From contig NZ_JOFX01000044.1 in the NCBI RefSeq assembly GCF_000719345.1, positions 13,924 to 77,923 of the forward strand: DNA of 64,000 nucleotides. The letters are read 5' to 3'. A program made the position numbers and the translations under genes. Positions 18,278-26,619 of the stretch are shown here, piece after piece. Below the pieces are notes generated by a model. That model ran no database searches. It had not been told where the DNA came from and saw only the letters and a list, made by a program, of their open reading frames with translations. This stretch comes from Streptomyces sp. NRRL F-2664. GTDB taxonomy: Bacteria > Actinomycetota > Actinomycetes > Streptomycetales > Streptomycetaceae. Positions within the stretch are counted from its first letter, which is position 1; the number at the start of each line of letters is the position of its first letter.

Positions 18278-18904
18278 ATGAAGCGCACCCGCACCGCCGC
18301 TCTCGCCCTCGCCGCGGCCGCCGCCGCCCTCGCACCCGTTCTCGTCCAGCAGGCCACCGCGGCGGAGGGGCCGTACCTCCAGGACCCGGCGGGCGGCGAG
18401 AAGAGCATGAAGTCGATGTGGACCGAAGACGAGATGCACAAGGTGGAGGGGCAGCTCCGTTTCCACCCCGGGGTCCAGTACAAGACGGTCACCCGTCCCG
18501 GCCACCCCGCTGCACCCGACCACGAACGCAGGTCCGGCGACCCCGACACGCTGGCGTGGGAGCCGTCGTACGAGTTCGCCTGGTCGGTGTCGGACTCGAC
18601 GGTGCTGAAGAAGGCGGTGACGGTCAAGGAGGGGACGCACCCGATCGTCGTGCACGCCGTACTGCGGCGCGCGAACGGGTCGTCCAAGGTCGCGGAGGTC
18701 CGCAAGGAGCTGCAGGACAGGCCCGCGACGGGCCGCGAGAAGGTCGCGGGCGGCAGGCGGATCGCCTGCGACACCGGTGAGTACACGGTGGAGTGGTCGG
18801 TGACGCGGTCGGGCTACGGAACGCTCACGGGCTCCCTGCGCTGGGACTCCAGCTGCGAGCAGTACCGGACGGCCTTCGCCCGGGACCACGGCAAGCAGCG
18901 CTGA
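18278..18904 (+). CDS. Secreted protein of unknown function
   Basis: The 208-residue product has an Ala-rich signal peptide (MKRTRTAALALAAAAAALAP, cleavage near ATA-AEG). The mature part has two cysteines (IACDTG and DSSCEQ) that may form a disulfide, and no recognised domain. It is divergent from the serine hydrolase gene by about 145 bases, with no further gene in its own direction. Function unknown. Confidence 0.65.
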   Translation: MKRTRTAALALAAAAAALAPVLVQQATAAEGPYLQDPAGGEKSMKSMWTEDEMHKVEGQLRFHPGVQYKTVTRPGHPAAPDHERRSGDPDTLAWEPSYEFAWSVSDSTVLKKAVTVKEGTHPIVVHAVLRRANGSSKVAEVRKELQDRPATGREKVAGGRRIACDTGEYTVEWSVTRSGYGTLTGSLRWDSSCEQYRTAFARDHGKQR

Positions 18905-19070
18905 GACTCCCGTCGGGGACCGGCCGCCCCGCGCACCTCGTGAGTGCTCGGCGGGCGACTGGGCCGCGGCCTTGGATCAAGTGCCGTAGGGGCCATGGTG
19001 CCGCACGGGGTGGTCCGCGGCACGCGTCGAACGCCCCGTGTCGTCGGGGACTTCGGGGCTCTGGGTGCGC

Positions 19071-20357
19071 TCAGTGCTTCTTCGCGGCCTGCGCGGCCTG
19101 CGCCGCGATGTCCTCCAGGACGGCCTTGGGGTCGCCCGTCGGTTCCACGGCGCGCCCGATGTTGCGCTTGATGGTGTCGCTGACCGTCACCCACGACGGG
19201 TCGTTGACCGGGTAGAGCTGCGCGCCGCGCAGCGCGTTCAGGAACTGCTGGTCGTTCTTGTCGAGCCCGCCGCCGGCCGGGGTGCGCGAGGCGGACACGG
19301 TGGACGGGAGCAGGTGGTAGCGGTCGGCGAAGTCCGAGAGGTTCTTGTCCTGGTAGACGAAGTCCAGGAACTTCCCGATCCGGGCGCGGTTGCCGTTCTG
19401 CTTGAAGGCCATCATCCAGTCGGCCACGCCGACGGCCGGCGGGGTCTCCCCCCTGCCGAGGTCGTCCGAGACGGGCATGGTGGTGGTGACCACACCGATG
19501 CCCTTGGCCCGCGCCTCATGGGCGAGCGAGGGGTAGCCGTTGAGCATGCCGACCTCGCCCCGCGTGAACGCGGCGAAGGCGTCCGCCCGGTTCAGCTGGG
19601 ACGGCGCCGTCGGGCCGGTGTACCCGGTCGCGACCATGTTCTCCTTGACCCACTGCCAGGTCTTGACGTTCTGGTCCGAGGCGAGGCTGTAGTTGCCGCT
19701 GCTGTCGGCGTAGCCGCCGCCGTTGCTCAGCTCCCAGATCATCGCCTCGGCGTGCGCCTCCTCGGGCCCCAGCGGCAGGGCGTAGGGGTACTTCACGCCC
19801 TTGTCCTTCAGCGCCTTGGCGGCGGCCTTGAGGTCGGACCAGGTCTTCGGGGCCTCCTTGATCCCGGCCTTCGCGAACAGCGCCTCGTTGTAGAAGAGCA
19901 GTCGGCTGCTCGCCACGAAGGGCAGGCCGTAGAGGGTGCTGCCCACCGAGCCGGCATCGGCCAGCGGCTGGAGGAAATTCGCCTCGGCCGTCACCGAGAG
20001 GAGTTCGTCCGCCGGATAGAGCTCGCCCCGGGCGGCGAAGTCCGAGTAGGAGCCCATGAGTGCCATGTCCGGCGCCTCGCCGGCCTTGACCATACGGGAG
20101 ACCTCGCGGTCGATGTCGGCCCACGGCAGGAGCTGGACCTCGACCTTGATTCCCGGATTCTCCGCGGTGAAATCAGCCGTCACCTTGTCCCAGAAGGGCT
20201 TGGAACTGGTGGCCGGACCGTCACCGTATTCGGCGGCGACCAGCCGCAGCGTACCGCCGTCACCTGCGCCGTCTCCGGATCCGCCGCATCCGGACAGTGG
20301 TATCAGCAGACCGAGCACGGCCGCGGTGGCGGTCGTGCCGTAAATTCTCCGTCGCAC
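19071..20357 (-). CDS. Orphan ABC sugar-binding lipoprotein
   Basis: The 428-residue product has a lipobox (LSGC, C24) and the family 1 extracellular solute-binding fold: FTAENPGIKVEVQLLPWADI, PDMALMGSYSDFAARGELYP, LYGLPFVASSRLLFYNEALF and WMMAFKQ. Such proteins deliver sugars to two-permease ABC importers. No permease or ATPase genes are next to it, so it must use components encoded elsewhere (a shared MsiK-type ATPase is usual in Streptomyces). The GTG start has AGGGGAA upstream, and the 5' leader is unusually A+T-rich for this window, suggesting a promoter. The substrate is unknown. Confidence 0.88.
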   Translation of the reverse strand: MRRRIYGTTATAAVLGLLIPLSGCGGSGDGAGDGGTLRLVAAEYGDGPATSSKPFWDKVTADFTAENPGIKVEVQLLPWADIDREVSRMVKAGEAPDMALMGSYSDFAARGELYPADELLSVTAEANFLQPLADAGSVGSTLYGLPFVASSRLLFYNEALFAKAGIKEAPKTWSDLKAAAKALKDKGVKYPYALPLGPEEAHAEAMIWELSNGGGYADSSGNYSLASDQNVKTWQWVKENMVATGYTGPTAPSQLNRADAFAAFTRGEVGMLNGYPSLAHEARAKGIGVVTTTMPVSDDLGRGETPPAVGVADWMMAFKQNGNRARIGKFLDFVYQDKNLSDFADRYHLLPSTVSASRTPAGGGLDKNDQQFLNALRGAQLYPVNDPSWVTVSDTIKRNIGRAVEPTGDPKAVLEDIAAQAAQAAKKH

Positions 20358-20577
20358 GGGTGTATTCCCCTGGATTTCTTTTGTCGCTTGTTATTACTTA
20401 TGAGTCGCTCCGGGCCGGGTGATCCCTCGATGGCCCGTTGGCCGGAATTCTCTCCCAGAGCAGGGGCGGTTGTTTCCACGGGGGGCGTACTTGTGTCCGA
20501 TGCTCCAACAGCCGCTTTTCGTATTGGTGTTTTCCGATATGCGGTAGGGAAAGCGGACGCGCGTAGACATGCGAAAA

Positions 20578-20604
20578 AGCCCGCCTCCGGTCGGGAAGCG
20601 GGCT
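20578..20604 (-). terminator. Intrinsic terminator of the SMI1-like gene
   Basis: Read on the minus strand, AGCCCGC and GCGGGCT form a 7-bp stem followed by TTTTT, a canonical rho-independent terminator. It lies in the 303-base gap between the SMI1-like gene and the sugar-binding lipoprotein gene. The rest of that gap is comparatively A+T-rich (for example TTGTTATTACTTATG near 20388-20402) and likely contains the lipoprotein promoter. Confidence 0.8.
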
Positions 20605-20660
20605 CGGTTTCGAGTGGGCGCGGGGGTGGTGGCACCCGCGGGGGCGTGGCGGCCGGCCGG

Positions 20661-21278
20661 TCAGCCGGCGAACTCGCCGGCGTACGGGTCGGGGTCGCCC
20701 GTCTCCGGATTGCGGCCCTCCTGCCACCGCCGCTGCGCCTTGCGCCAGTGCACGAAGCTCAGGTGGCCCCCGTCCCAGAAGGTGATGCTGACCGGGCTCA
20801 CGTCGAACTCGTCGGAGCAGAGCCGGTGGAGGAACTCGGCCATGCCGTACGGGTACACGGCGAAGGCGTCGGCGGTGTGGCGGCCGCACACCAGGACCGG
20901 CCAGCGGTCCGGGTCGGGGTCGCAGGTCAGCCAGCACAGGATGTCGGAACCGCCGGTGACGCCCCAGGCGATGATCGACTCCGGGTCCACCTCGAAGGCC
21001 GAGCGGCCGCCCTCCGCCGCCCACAGCTGCCGGGCGTTGTCCGTCTCCTCGGCCATCTCCGCCGGATCCCACTGGAGGCCCGGTGTGGGCAGCGGCAGCA
21101 GGATGCTGGCCTCGCCGTTGATGGAGCCGGCCCCGAACCGGCCCATGAACGCGACGAAGTCCGCCGGGAACCGGGTCCCCCAAGCCGCCTCGGCCGCGGG
21201 CCAGTCGATGTCCTCGTCGGCGCCGTGCGTCGCCGGCATGATCTGCTCCAGCGCCTTGACCCGCGCGTTCTCCGTCAT
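20661..21278 (-). CDS. SMI1/KNR4-like protein
   Basis: The 205-residue product has the SMI1/KNR4 (SUKH) pattern: AAEAAWGTRFPADFVAFMGR near the N-terminus, then a central IIAWGVTGGSDILCWLTCDP and WPVLVCGR block. SUKH proteins are often immunity proteins for contact-dependent or polymorphic toxins, but many stand alone in Streptomyces. No toxin gene is seen nearby. It is closed off by an intrinsic terminator and appears monocistronic. Confidence 0.75.
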   Translation of the reverse strand: MTENARVKALEQIMPATHGADEDIDWPAAEAAWGTRFPADFVAFMGRFGAGSINGEASILLPLPTPGLQWDPAEMAEETDNARQLWAAEGGRSAFEVDPESIIAWGVTGGSDILCWLTCDPDPDRWPVLVCGRHTADAFAVYPYGMAEFLHRLCSDEFDVSPVSITFWDGGHLSFVHWRKAQRRWQEGRNPETGDPDPYAGEFAG

Positions 21279-21337
21279 GCCGCTCCCCTGTTGCCCCAGC
21301 TCAGCCGCCCCAACCTACTGCGGCGCGGAGCCACCTC

Positions 21338-21703
21338 CTACGGGGTGTCCACGACCAGCGTGGTGCCGGCCGTCAGGCCCCAACCCGCCATGGCGCCCGC
21401 CGCCGCCTCCAGGACGTGCCGGGCGCGCGGCCGCGGCAGCCCGATCCGGCCGGGGGCCATGGTGACCACGGTGAGCACGCGCAGGTGCCGGTCCAGGTAC
21501 GCCACGTCGATCGCGAACCGCATCCGGAAGGTGTGCACGCTCGCCGCCGGGGTCAGCAGCATCGCCCCGTCGATCCCGTCCCGGCCGAGCAGCCCGCGCG
21601 TCCTCGCCCGGTAGGAGGCGGCGACCTCCAGCGGGATCCGGGTGGGGTCCGTACCGACCCGCAGTGCCGCGGGACCGTCATGCCAGTGCGCCATGGCGGC
21701 CAC
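21338..21703 (-). CDS. DUF192 protein
   Basis: The 121-residue product matches DUF192: ARTRGLLGRDGIDGAMLLTP, then VHTFRMRFAIDVAYLDRHLR and ARHVLEAAAGAMAGWGLTAG. The biochemical role of the family is unknown. An internal ATG 9 bases downstream is an alternative start. It is divergent from the prepilin peptidase gene with only 26 bases between starts, so the two probably share a promoter region. Confidence 0.82.
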   Translation of the reverse strand: MAAMAHWHDGPAALRVGTDPTRIPLEVAASYRARTRGLLGRDGIDGAMLLTPAASVHTFRMRFAIDVAYLDRHLRVLTVVTMAPGRIGLPRPRARHVLEAAAGAMAGWGLTAGTTLVVDTP

Positions 21704-21729
21704 CCTAGGGGAACGCCTACGGTCGCCGG

Positions 21730-22479
21730 ATGGGTGTGGTCGTGATCGTTCTCGCCGCCGGGTACGGAGTGGCCGCCGGGCTGCTGCTGCCGCGCGCGGC
21801 GCACCGGCTGTCCGTGCAACCGGGGGAGCCCTGGAGGCAGCGCTGTCCGCAGGGGCATCCGCTGCGCGGCTGGCTGGGCCCGGCCCGCTGCCGGCCGCTT
21901 CGCGGGCGGCCCGCCACGAGCGGCGCCGCCCACGCCTACGGGCCGTCCGCCGTGCTCCCCGCCGCCCTCACCGGCGGCGTCTGCGCCCTGATCGCGGCGG
22001 CGGTCGGGGTTCGGCCCGAAGTGGTCGCGTACGCGGGAGCGGCCCCGCTCCTGGTGCTGCTCGCCCTCGTCGACCGGGCCGTGCACCGGCTGCCCGACGT
22101 ACTGACCCTGCCGCTCGCGGCGGGCACGGCGGTCCTGCTCGGCCTGGCCGCCCTGCTGCCGGGCTCGGCAGGGTCCTGGCGGCTCGCCCTGCTCGGCGGG
22201 GCCGCGCTCGGGGCGGCGTACCTGGTGCTCCATCTGGTCAACCCGGCCGGCATGGGCTTCGGCGACGTCAAGCTCGCGCTCTCGCTGGGCGTCGCTCTTG
22301 GGTGGTACGGGTGGGGGGTATGGGCCGCAGGCGCCTTCCTCGGTCTGCTCTACGGCTCGCTGTACGGGCTGACGCTGCTCCTGCGCGGCTCCGCGAGCCG
22401 TGAGCAGGGATTCGCCTTCGGCCCCTTCATGGCGGCGGGAGCCCTCACCGGAGTGCTGCTGGGTGGTTTCGGAGCGTAA
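21730..22479 (+). CDS. A24-family prepilin peptidase (TadV/PilD-like)
   Basis: The 249-residue membrane protein has the two aspartate sites of type IV prepilin peptidases: an Asp in LLALVDRAVHRLPDVLTLP and the GxGD-type motif GMGFGDVKLALSLG, among about seven hydrophobic helices. The cysteine-containing RCPQGHPLRGWLGPARC segment recalls the reduced zinc-binding loop of PilD. It would cleave the leaders of Flp and the pseudopilins of the Tad locus 11 kb upstream, which lacks a peptidase gene of its own. It is followed by a very strong terminator. Confidence 0.88.
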   Translation: MGVVVIVLAAGYGVAAGLLLPRAAHRLSVQPGEPWRQRCPQGHPLRGWLGPARCRPLRGRPATSGAAHAYGPSAVLPAALTGGVCALIAAAVGVRPEVVAYAGAAPLLVLLALVDRAVHRLPDVLTLPLAAGTAVLLGLAALLPGSAGSWRLALLGGAALGAAYLVLHLVNPAGMGFGDVKLALSLGVALGWYGWGVWAAGAFLGLLYGSLYGLTLLLRGSASREQGFAFGPFMAAGALTGVLLGGFGA

Positions 22480-22538
22480 TCATGGCGCGCCGATGCACGC
22501 AGCATGCTTTACGAAGGGTTATGGTGGAACCCCCCCTC

Positions 22539-22571
22539 GGGCCGGTCCGTATCCCCCCCACGGACCGGCCC
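22539..22571 (+). terminator. Strong intrinsic terminator after the prepilin peptidase gene
   Basis: GGGCCGGTCCGT and ACGGACCGGCCC make a perfect 12-bp stem with a C-rich 9-base loop, followed by GTTTTT. It ends transcription from the peptidase gene and lies 50 bases from the end of the convergent aldo/keto reductase gene. Confidence 0.9.
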
Positions 22572-22620
22572 GTTTTTCGTTCCCCCGTTCCCTGTATGGG
22601 GGTTGGGGCGAAAAAGCAGG

Positions 22621-23658
22621 TCAGCCGCGCTGGGCCCAGATGTTCGTGCCGGGTGTGGACACCGCGAAGGAGTCGATCTCCTTCAGCTCCTCCTCGGAGA
22701 GCGGCGCGCCGGCCAGGGCCGCCACGTTCTGCTCCAGCTGCCGGACGCTCGACGCGCCGATCAGCGCCGACGTCATCCGCTCGTCGCGCAGCACCCACGT
22801 GAGCGCGAGCTGGGCCAGCGACTGGCCGCGACGGGACGCGATCTCGTTCAGCCCGGCCAGCCGGCGCAGTACGTCGTCCGACAGCAGGTCCGGGTCGAGC
22901 GACTTGCCCTGCGCGGCCCGCGAGCCGGCCGGGATCCCCTGGAGGTACTTGTCGGTCAGCAGGCCCTGGGCGAGCGGCGCGAAGGAGATGCAGCCCATGC
23001 CGGCGTCCTCCAGGGCGTCCAGCAGGCCGTCCTCCTCCGTCCAGCGGTTGATCATGGAGTAGGACGGCTGGTGGATCAGCGGGCGCACGCCCATCTCGCG
23101 CAGGATCCGGACGGCCTCGGCCGTCTGCTCGGCCGTGTAGGAGGAGACGCCGACGTACAGCGCCTTGCCCTGCTGGACCGCGGACGCGAGCGCGCCCATG
23201 GTCTCTTCCAGCGGCGTCTGCGGGTCGAAGCGGTGCGAGTAGAAGATGTCGACGTAGTCGACGCCCATCCGCTTCAGCGAGGCGTCGAGCGAGCTGAGCA
23301 GGTACTTGCGGCTGCCCCACTCGCCGTACGGCCCGGGGTGCATCAGGTAGCCGGCCTTCGTCGACAGGATCAGCTCGTCGCGGTAGGGCGCGAAGTCCTG
23401 CGCGAAGATCTTGCCGAAGTTCAGCTCGGCCGAGCCGGGCGGCGGGCCGTAGTTGTTCGCGAGGTCGAAGTGGGTGACGCCGAGGTCGAAGGCGCGGCGC
23501 AGGATCGCCCGCTGGGACTCCAGCGACCGGTCGTCGCCGAAGTTGTGCCAGAGGCCGAGGGAGACGGCGGGCAGCTTGAGGCCGCTGTGGCCGGTGCGCC
23601 GGTACTCCATGGAGTCGTAGCGCGAGGACTCTGCCCGATAGGGATTGGTATCAGTCAC
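22621..23658 (-). CDS. Aldo/keto reductase (L-glyceraldehyde 3-phosphate reductase type, YghZ/MgrA-like)
   Basis: The 345-residue product is a full-length aldo/keto reductase. It shows the catalytic Asp and Tyr (FDLANNYGPPPGSAE), the lysine in LSTKAGY and the histidine in IFYSHRFDPQTPLEETM, the last in the form typical of YghZ-like enzymes that reduce L-glyceraldehyde 3-phosphate or methylglyoxal with NADPH. The GTG start has GGGAGGAC 4 bases upstream. It is convergent with the prepilin peptidase and divergent from the prenyl transferase gene. Confidence 0.88.
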   Translation of the reverse strand: MTDTNPYRAESSRYDSMEYRRTGHSGLKLPAVSLGLWHNFGDDRSLESQRAILRRAFDLGVTHFDLANNYGPPPGSAELNFGKIFAQDFAPYRDELILSTKAGYLMHPGPYGEWGSRKYLLSSLDASLKRMGVDYVDIFYSHRFDPQTPLEETMGALASAVQQGKALYVGVSSYTAEQTAEAVRILREMGVRPLIHQPSYSMINRWTEEDGLLDALEDAGMGCISFAPLAQGLLTDKYLQGIPAGSRAAQGKSLDPDLLSDDVLRRLAGLNEIASRRGQSLAQLALTWVLRDERMTSALIGASSVRQLEQNVAALAGAPLSEEELKEIDSFAVSTPGTNIWAQRG

Positions 23659-23783
23659 GTTGTCCTCCCTATCACGGAGTTGTGACAGACCGAGTTGGGT
23701 ACCCCATCCCGCCGCGCAGTAATGTGGCGCACTCGGGGGACCGCAATTCGCACGGGGCCATCGCACGGAGGGGCTGGAAGATC

Positions 23784-24545
23784 GTGAAGCTGCGCGACCT
23801 GGTGTACAGGCTTTATGCACGCCGGGTGGAGGGCCGCCTCGACCACGACGCGGCACCCAAGCACATCGGCGTCATCCTGGACGGCAACCGCCGCTGGGCG
23901 AAGGCGTCCGGAGGCACGACGGAGCAGGGCCACCAGGCCGGAGCGGACAAGATCTCCGAGATGCTCGGCTGGTGCACCGAGACGGACGTCGAGGTCGTCA
24001 CCCTGTGGATGCTCTCCACGGACAATCTGGACCGGCCCGAGGTCGAGCTCCGCCCGCTGCTGAACATCATCGAGAACACCGTGCGGGGCCTCGCCGCGGA
24101 CGGCCGCTGGCGCGTCCACCACGTGGGCAACCTGGACATCCTGCCGGCCGGCACGCAGCAGGTCCTGAAGGAGGCCGAGCAGGCCACCCACGACGTCGAC
24201 GGGATACTCGTCAACGTCGCCGTCGGCTACGGCGGCCGCCAGGAGATCGCCGACGCGGTCCGCTCGCTGCTGCTGGAGCACGCGCAGAAGGGCACCTCCT
24301 TCGAGGAGCTCGCCGAGATCCTCGACATCGACCACATCGCCGAGCACCTCTACACCCGCGGCCAGCCCGACCCGGACCTCGTCATCCGCACCAGCGGCGA
24401 GCAGCGGCTGTCCGGATTCATGTTGTGGCAGAGCGCGCACTCCGAGTACTACTTCTGCGAGGTCTTCTGGCCGGCCTTCCGCAAGGTCGACTTCCTGCGG
24501 GCCCTGCGCGACTACGCGGCCCGCCACCGGCGCTACGGCACCTGA
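23784..24545 (+). CDS. uppS: Isoprenyl transferase (UppS family)
   Basis: The 253-residue product is a cis-prenyl transferase: catalytic P-loop and Asp in HIGVILDGNRRWAKA, TLWMLSTDNLDRP, and the C-terminal RTSGEQRLSGFMLWQ and YYFCEVFWPAFRKVDFLRAL. It condenses isopentenyl diphosphate to make polyprenyl diphosphates, the lipid carrier precursors for cell wall synthesis, at the membrane face. The GTG at 23784 (KLRDLVYRLYARRVEGRL) is preferred, with GGAGGGG upstream, over an ATG 102 bases earlier. Other isoprenyl transferase genes may exist in the genome. Confidence 0.9.
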   Translation: MKLRDLVYRLYARRVEGRLDHDAAPKHIGVILDGNRRWAKASGGTTEQGHQAGADKISEMLGWCTETDVEVVTLWMLSTDNLDRPEVELRPLLNIIENTVRGLAADGRWRVHHVGNLDILPAGTQQVLKEAEQATHDVDGILVNVAVGYGGRQEIADAVRSLLLEHAQKGTSFEELAEILDIDHIAEHLYTRGQPDPDLVIRTSGEQRLSGFMLWQSAHSEYYFCEVFWPAFRKVDFLRALRDYAARHRRYGT

Positions 24546-24857
24546 TACCCCGTAGGCCCCGCCGCTCCCGGCGGCCCCTCCGCCCGAAGCCTTCACCAGG
24601 GATTCACCGAGCGTCCGTCATATGCCATGGCATGTCCTGGCCTGTTCGGGGAATATCCCTTTCAGGTCGATGCCCGATCCACGGGTGTCGAGTCTCAGCG
24701 GACGGCATGGGGCCGTCCGCCCGGGAGGCCCTTTGCACCAGGACGCACGTGCGGTTCGCACGGACGCAGTGGAGGGCCGGAAATCGGCCCTGGCATGGGT
24801 GCCGATGACCGGTCCGGTCTTCATGGCCCGACCTCTTCCGAGGGGGTACGTCCTTCC
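24546..24857. other. Intergenic region upstream of the PhoH-like gene
   Basis: No gene is supported here. It contains a perfect 12-base palindrome, ATGCCATGGCAT (24622-24633), and a short hairpin after uppS (CGCCG and CGGCG near 24559-24572). It probably carries the promoter and leader of the PIN-PhoH gene. Confidence 0.4.
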
Positions 24858-26174
24858 GTGGTGACCAGCACTAAGCGCCGCCTGTCCGACAGGCGGACCT
24901 ACGTCCTCGACACCAGCGTCCTGCTGGCAGACCCCAATGCGATCTCCCGCTTCGACGAGCACGAGGTCGTGCTCCCGATCGTGGTGATCACCGAGCTGGA
25001 GGCGAAGAGGCACCATCCCGAACTCGGCTACTTCGCGCGTCAGGCCCTGCGCCTGCTCGACGACTTCCGGGTCCGCAACGGTCGCCTGGACGCCCCCATC
25101 CCGCTGGGAGATCTGGGCGGCACGCTCCGCGTCGAACTCAACCACTCCGACCCGGGCGTCCTGCCCGCCGGCTTCCGTCTGGGGGACAACGACTCGCGGA
25201 TCCTCGCGGTCGCCCGCAACCTGCAGGCCGAGGGCTACGACGTCACGGTCGTCTCGAAGGATCTGCCCCTGCGCATCAAGGCCTCCTCCGTGGGCCTCAT
25301 CGCGGAGGAGTACCGCGCGGAACTCGCCATCACCGATGGCGGCTGGACCGGCATGAGCGAGATCGGCCTCTCCGGCGAGCAGGTCGACCTCCTCTACTCG
25401 GAGGAGCGCCTCCACATCCCCGAGGCCGCCGAACTGCCCGTGCACACCGGGCTGGTCCTGCAGTCCGAGCGAGGCAAGGCCCTGGGCAGGGTCACCGCCG
25501 ACGGCAACGTCAAGCTCGTACGGGGCGACCGCGACGCCTTCGGCCTGCACGGCCGCAGCGCCGAACAGCGCATCGCGCTGGACCTGCTCCTCGACCCGGA
25601 GATCGGGATCATCTCGATGGGCGGCCGGGCCGGCACCGGCAAGTCGGCGCTGGCGCTCTGCGCGGGCCTGGAGGCGGTGCTGGAGCGCAGGCAGCACCAG
25701 AAGGTGATGGTCTTCCGGCCGCTGTACGCGGTGGGCGGCCAGGACCTCGGCTACCTGCCCGGCGACGCCTCCGAGAAGATGAGCCCCTGGGCGCAGGCGG
25801 TCTTCGACACCCTCTCGGCGGTCGCCGGGCGCGAGGTCATCGAGGAGGTGCTCAACCGGGGGATGCTGGAGGTCCTGCCGCTCACGCACATCCGCGGCCG
25901 CTCGCTCCACGACGCCTTCGTGATCGTGGACGAGGCGCAGTCGCTGGAGCGCAACGTCCTGCTGACCGTTCTGTCGCGGATCGGGGCCAATTCACGGGTG
26001 GTTCTCACCCATGACGTCGCCCAGCGGGACAACCTGCGCGTCGGCCGGTACGACGGAGTGGTCGCCGTCGTCGAGAAGCTGAAGGGGCATCCGCTCTTCG
26101 CACACGTCACGTTGACGCGATCCGAGCGCTCCCCGATCGCCGCCCTGGTCACCGAGATGCTGGAGAACCTCTGA
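24858..26174 (+). CDS. PIN-PhoH fusion protein (PhoH2-like ATPase/RNase)
   Basis: The 438-residue product fuses an N-terminal PIN domain ([18 protein letters not shown] with its acidic residues; [18 protein letters not shown]) to a C-terminal PhoH ATPase domain (Walker [14 protein letters not shown] near 254-266; Walker [14 protein letters not shown]-finger region [14 protein letters not shown]). Known PhoH2 proteins are ATP-driven RNA-unwinding ribonucleases. GTG 24858 is chosen (GAGGGGG upstream), although the next codon is also GTG. It stands alone, followed by a hairpin. Confidence 0.9.
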   Translation: MVTSTKRRLSDRRTYVLDTSVLLADPNAISRFDEHEVVLPIVVITELEAKRHHPELGYFARQALRLLDDFRVRNGRLDAPIPLGDLGGTLRVELNHSDPGVLPAGFRLGDNDSRILAVARNLQAEGYDVTVVSKDLPLRIKASSVGLIAEEYRAELAITDGGWTGMSEIGLSGEQVDLLYSEERLHIPEAAELPVHTGLVLQSERGKALGRVTADGNVKLVRGDRDAFGLHGRSAEQRIALDLLLDPEIGIISMGGRAGTGKSALALCAGLEAVLERRQHQKVMVFRPLYAVGGQDLGYLPGDASEKMSPWAQAVFDTLSAVAGREVIEEVLNRGMLEVLPLTHIRGRSLHDAFVIVDEAQSLERNVLLTVLSRIGANSRVVLTHDVAQRDNLRVGRYDGVVAVVEKLKGHPLFAHVTLTRSERSPIAALVTEMLENL

Positions 26175-26250
26175 CCCCGGTGAGGCCGCGATCCGGTCCG
26201 ACCGGTCGGTCGAATCGGTCATACGCCCCATAGCGGGAAGGCGAGTTGGC

Positions 26251-26287
26251 GCCGCCCGGCAAAGGCCCCAGAGCCTAGCCGGGCGGC
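26251..26287 (+). terminator. Hairpin terminator after the PhoH-like gene
   Basis: GCCGCCCGGC and GCCGGGCGGC form a perfect 10-bp stem with a 17-base loop that can itself pair (AGGCC with GAGCC, partly). No U-tract follows. Confidence 0.65.
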
Positions 26288-26619
26288 GTCGTGCTGCACA
26301 GCCCTTTGCGGAAAGAGAGGGCGACATGCCAGGTGTGACCTTTCCCACGCAGCGGAGAATTGCCTTGCGGTGTCGAGGTCCGGCAGAGTCTGGTTTCCGT
26401 CAGGCCCCGCATACGGCACACCTGTATCTCCCGTGAGGTACGCGCAGCACCACAACTCCACAGCCGATGGCCGTATGCCGCCCGGAGTTTCACACGGCAG
26501 CCCCCGCAGGGGAGTTGCCGCGGGCCAGCGCCTCCAGTGACCGTCGCACCACGGAGGCCAGAGTCGAGGGCACTTTTGCGCCCGCGCGGTCACTGCGGAC
26601 GCTGCTGGAAGGACACCGT
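26288..26619 (+). other. Long leader region before the transglycosylase-like gene
   Basis: About 330 bases hold no convincing gene. An exact inverted pair, GCATACGGC (26409-26417) and GCCGTATGC (26470-26478), could fold across 52 bases. The region could be a structured 5' leader. It does not show the conserved blocks I know for the c-di-AMP (ydaO) riboswitch that precedes several Streptomyces wall-hydrolase genes. Confidence 0.35.

Noticed and set aside
26175..26619. Possible c-di-AMP (ydaO) riboswitch before the transglycosylase gene
   Set aside because: Looked for the conserved blocks of that class in the leader and found none; only a generic inverted pair is visible.
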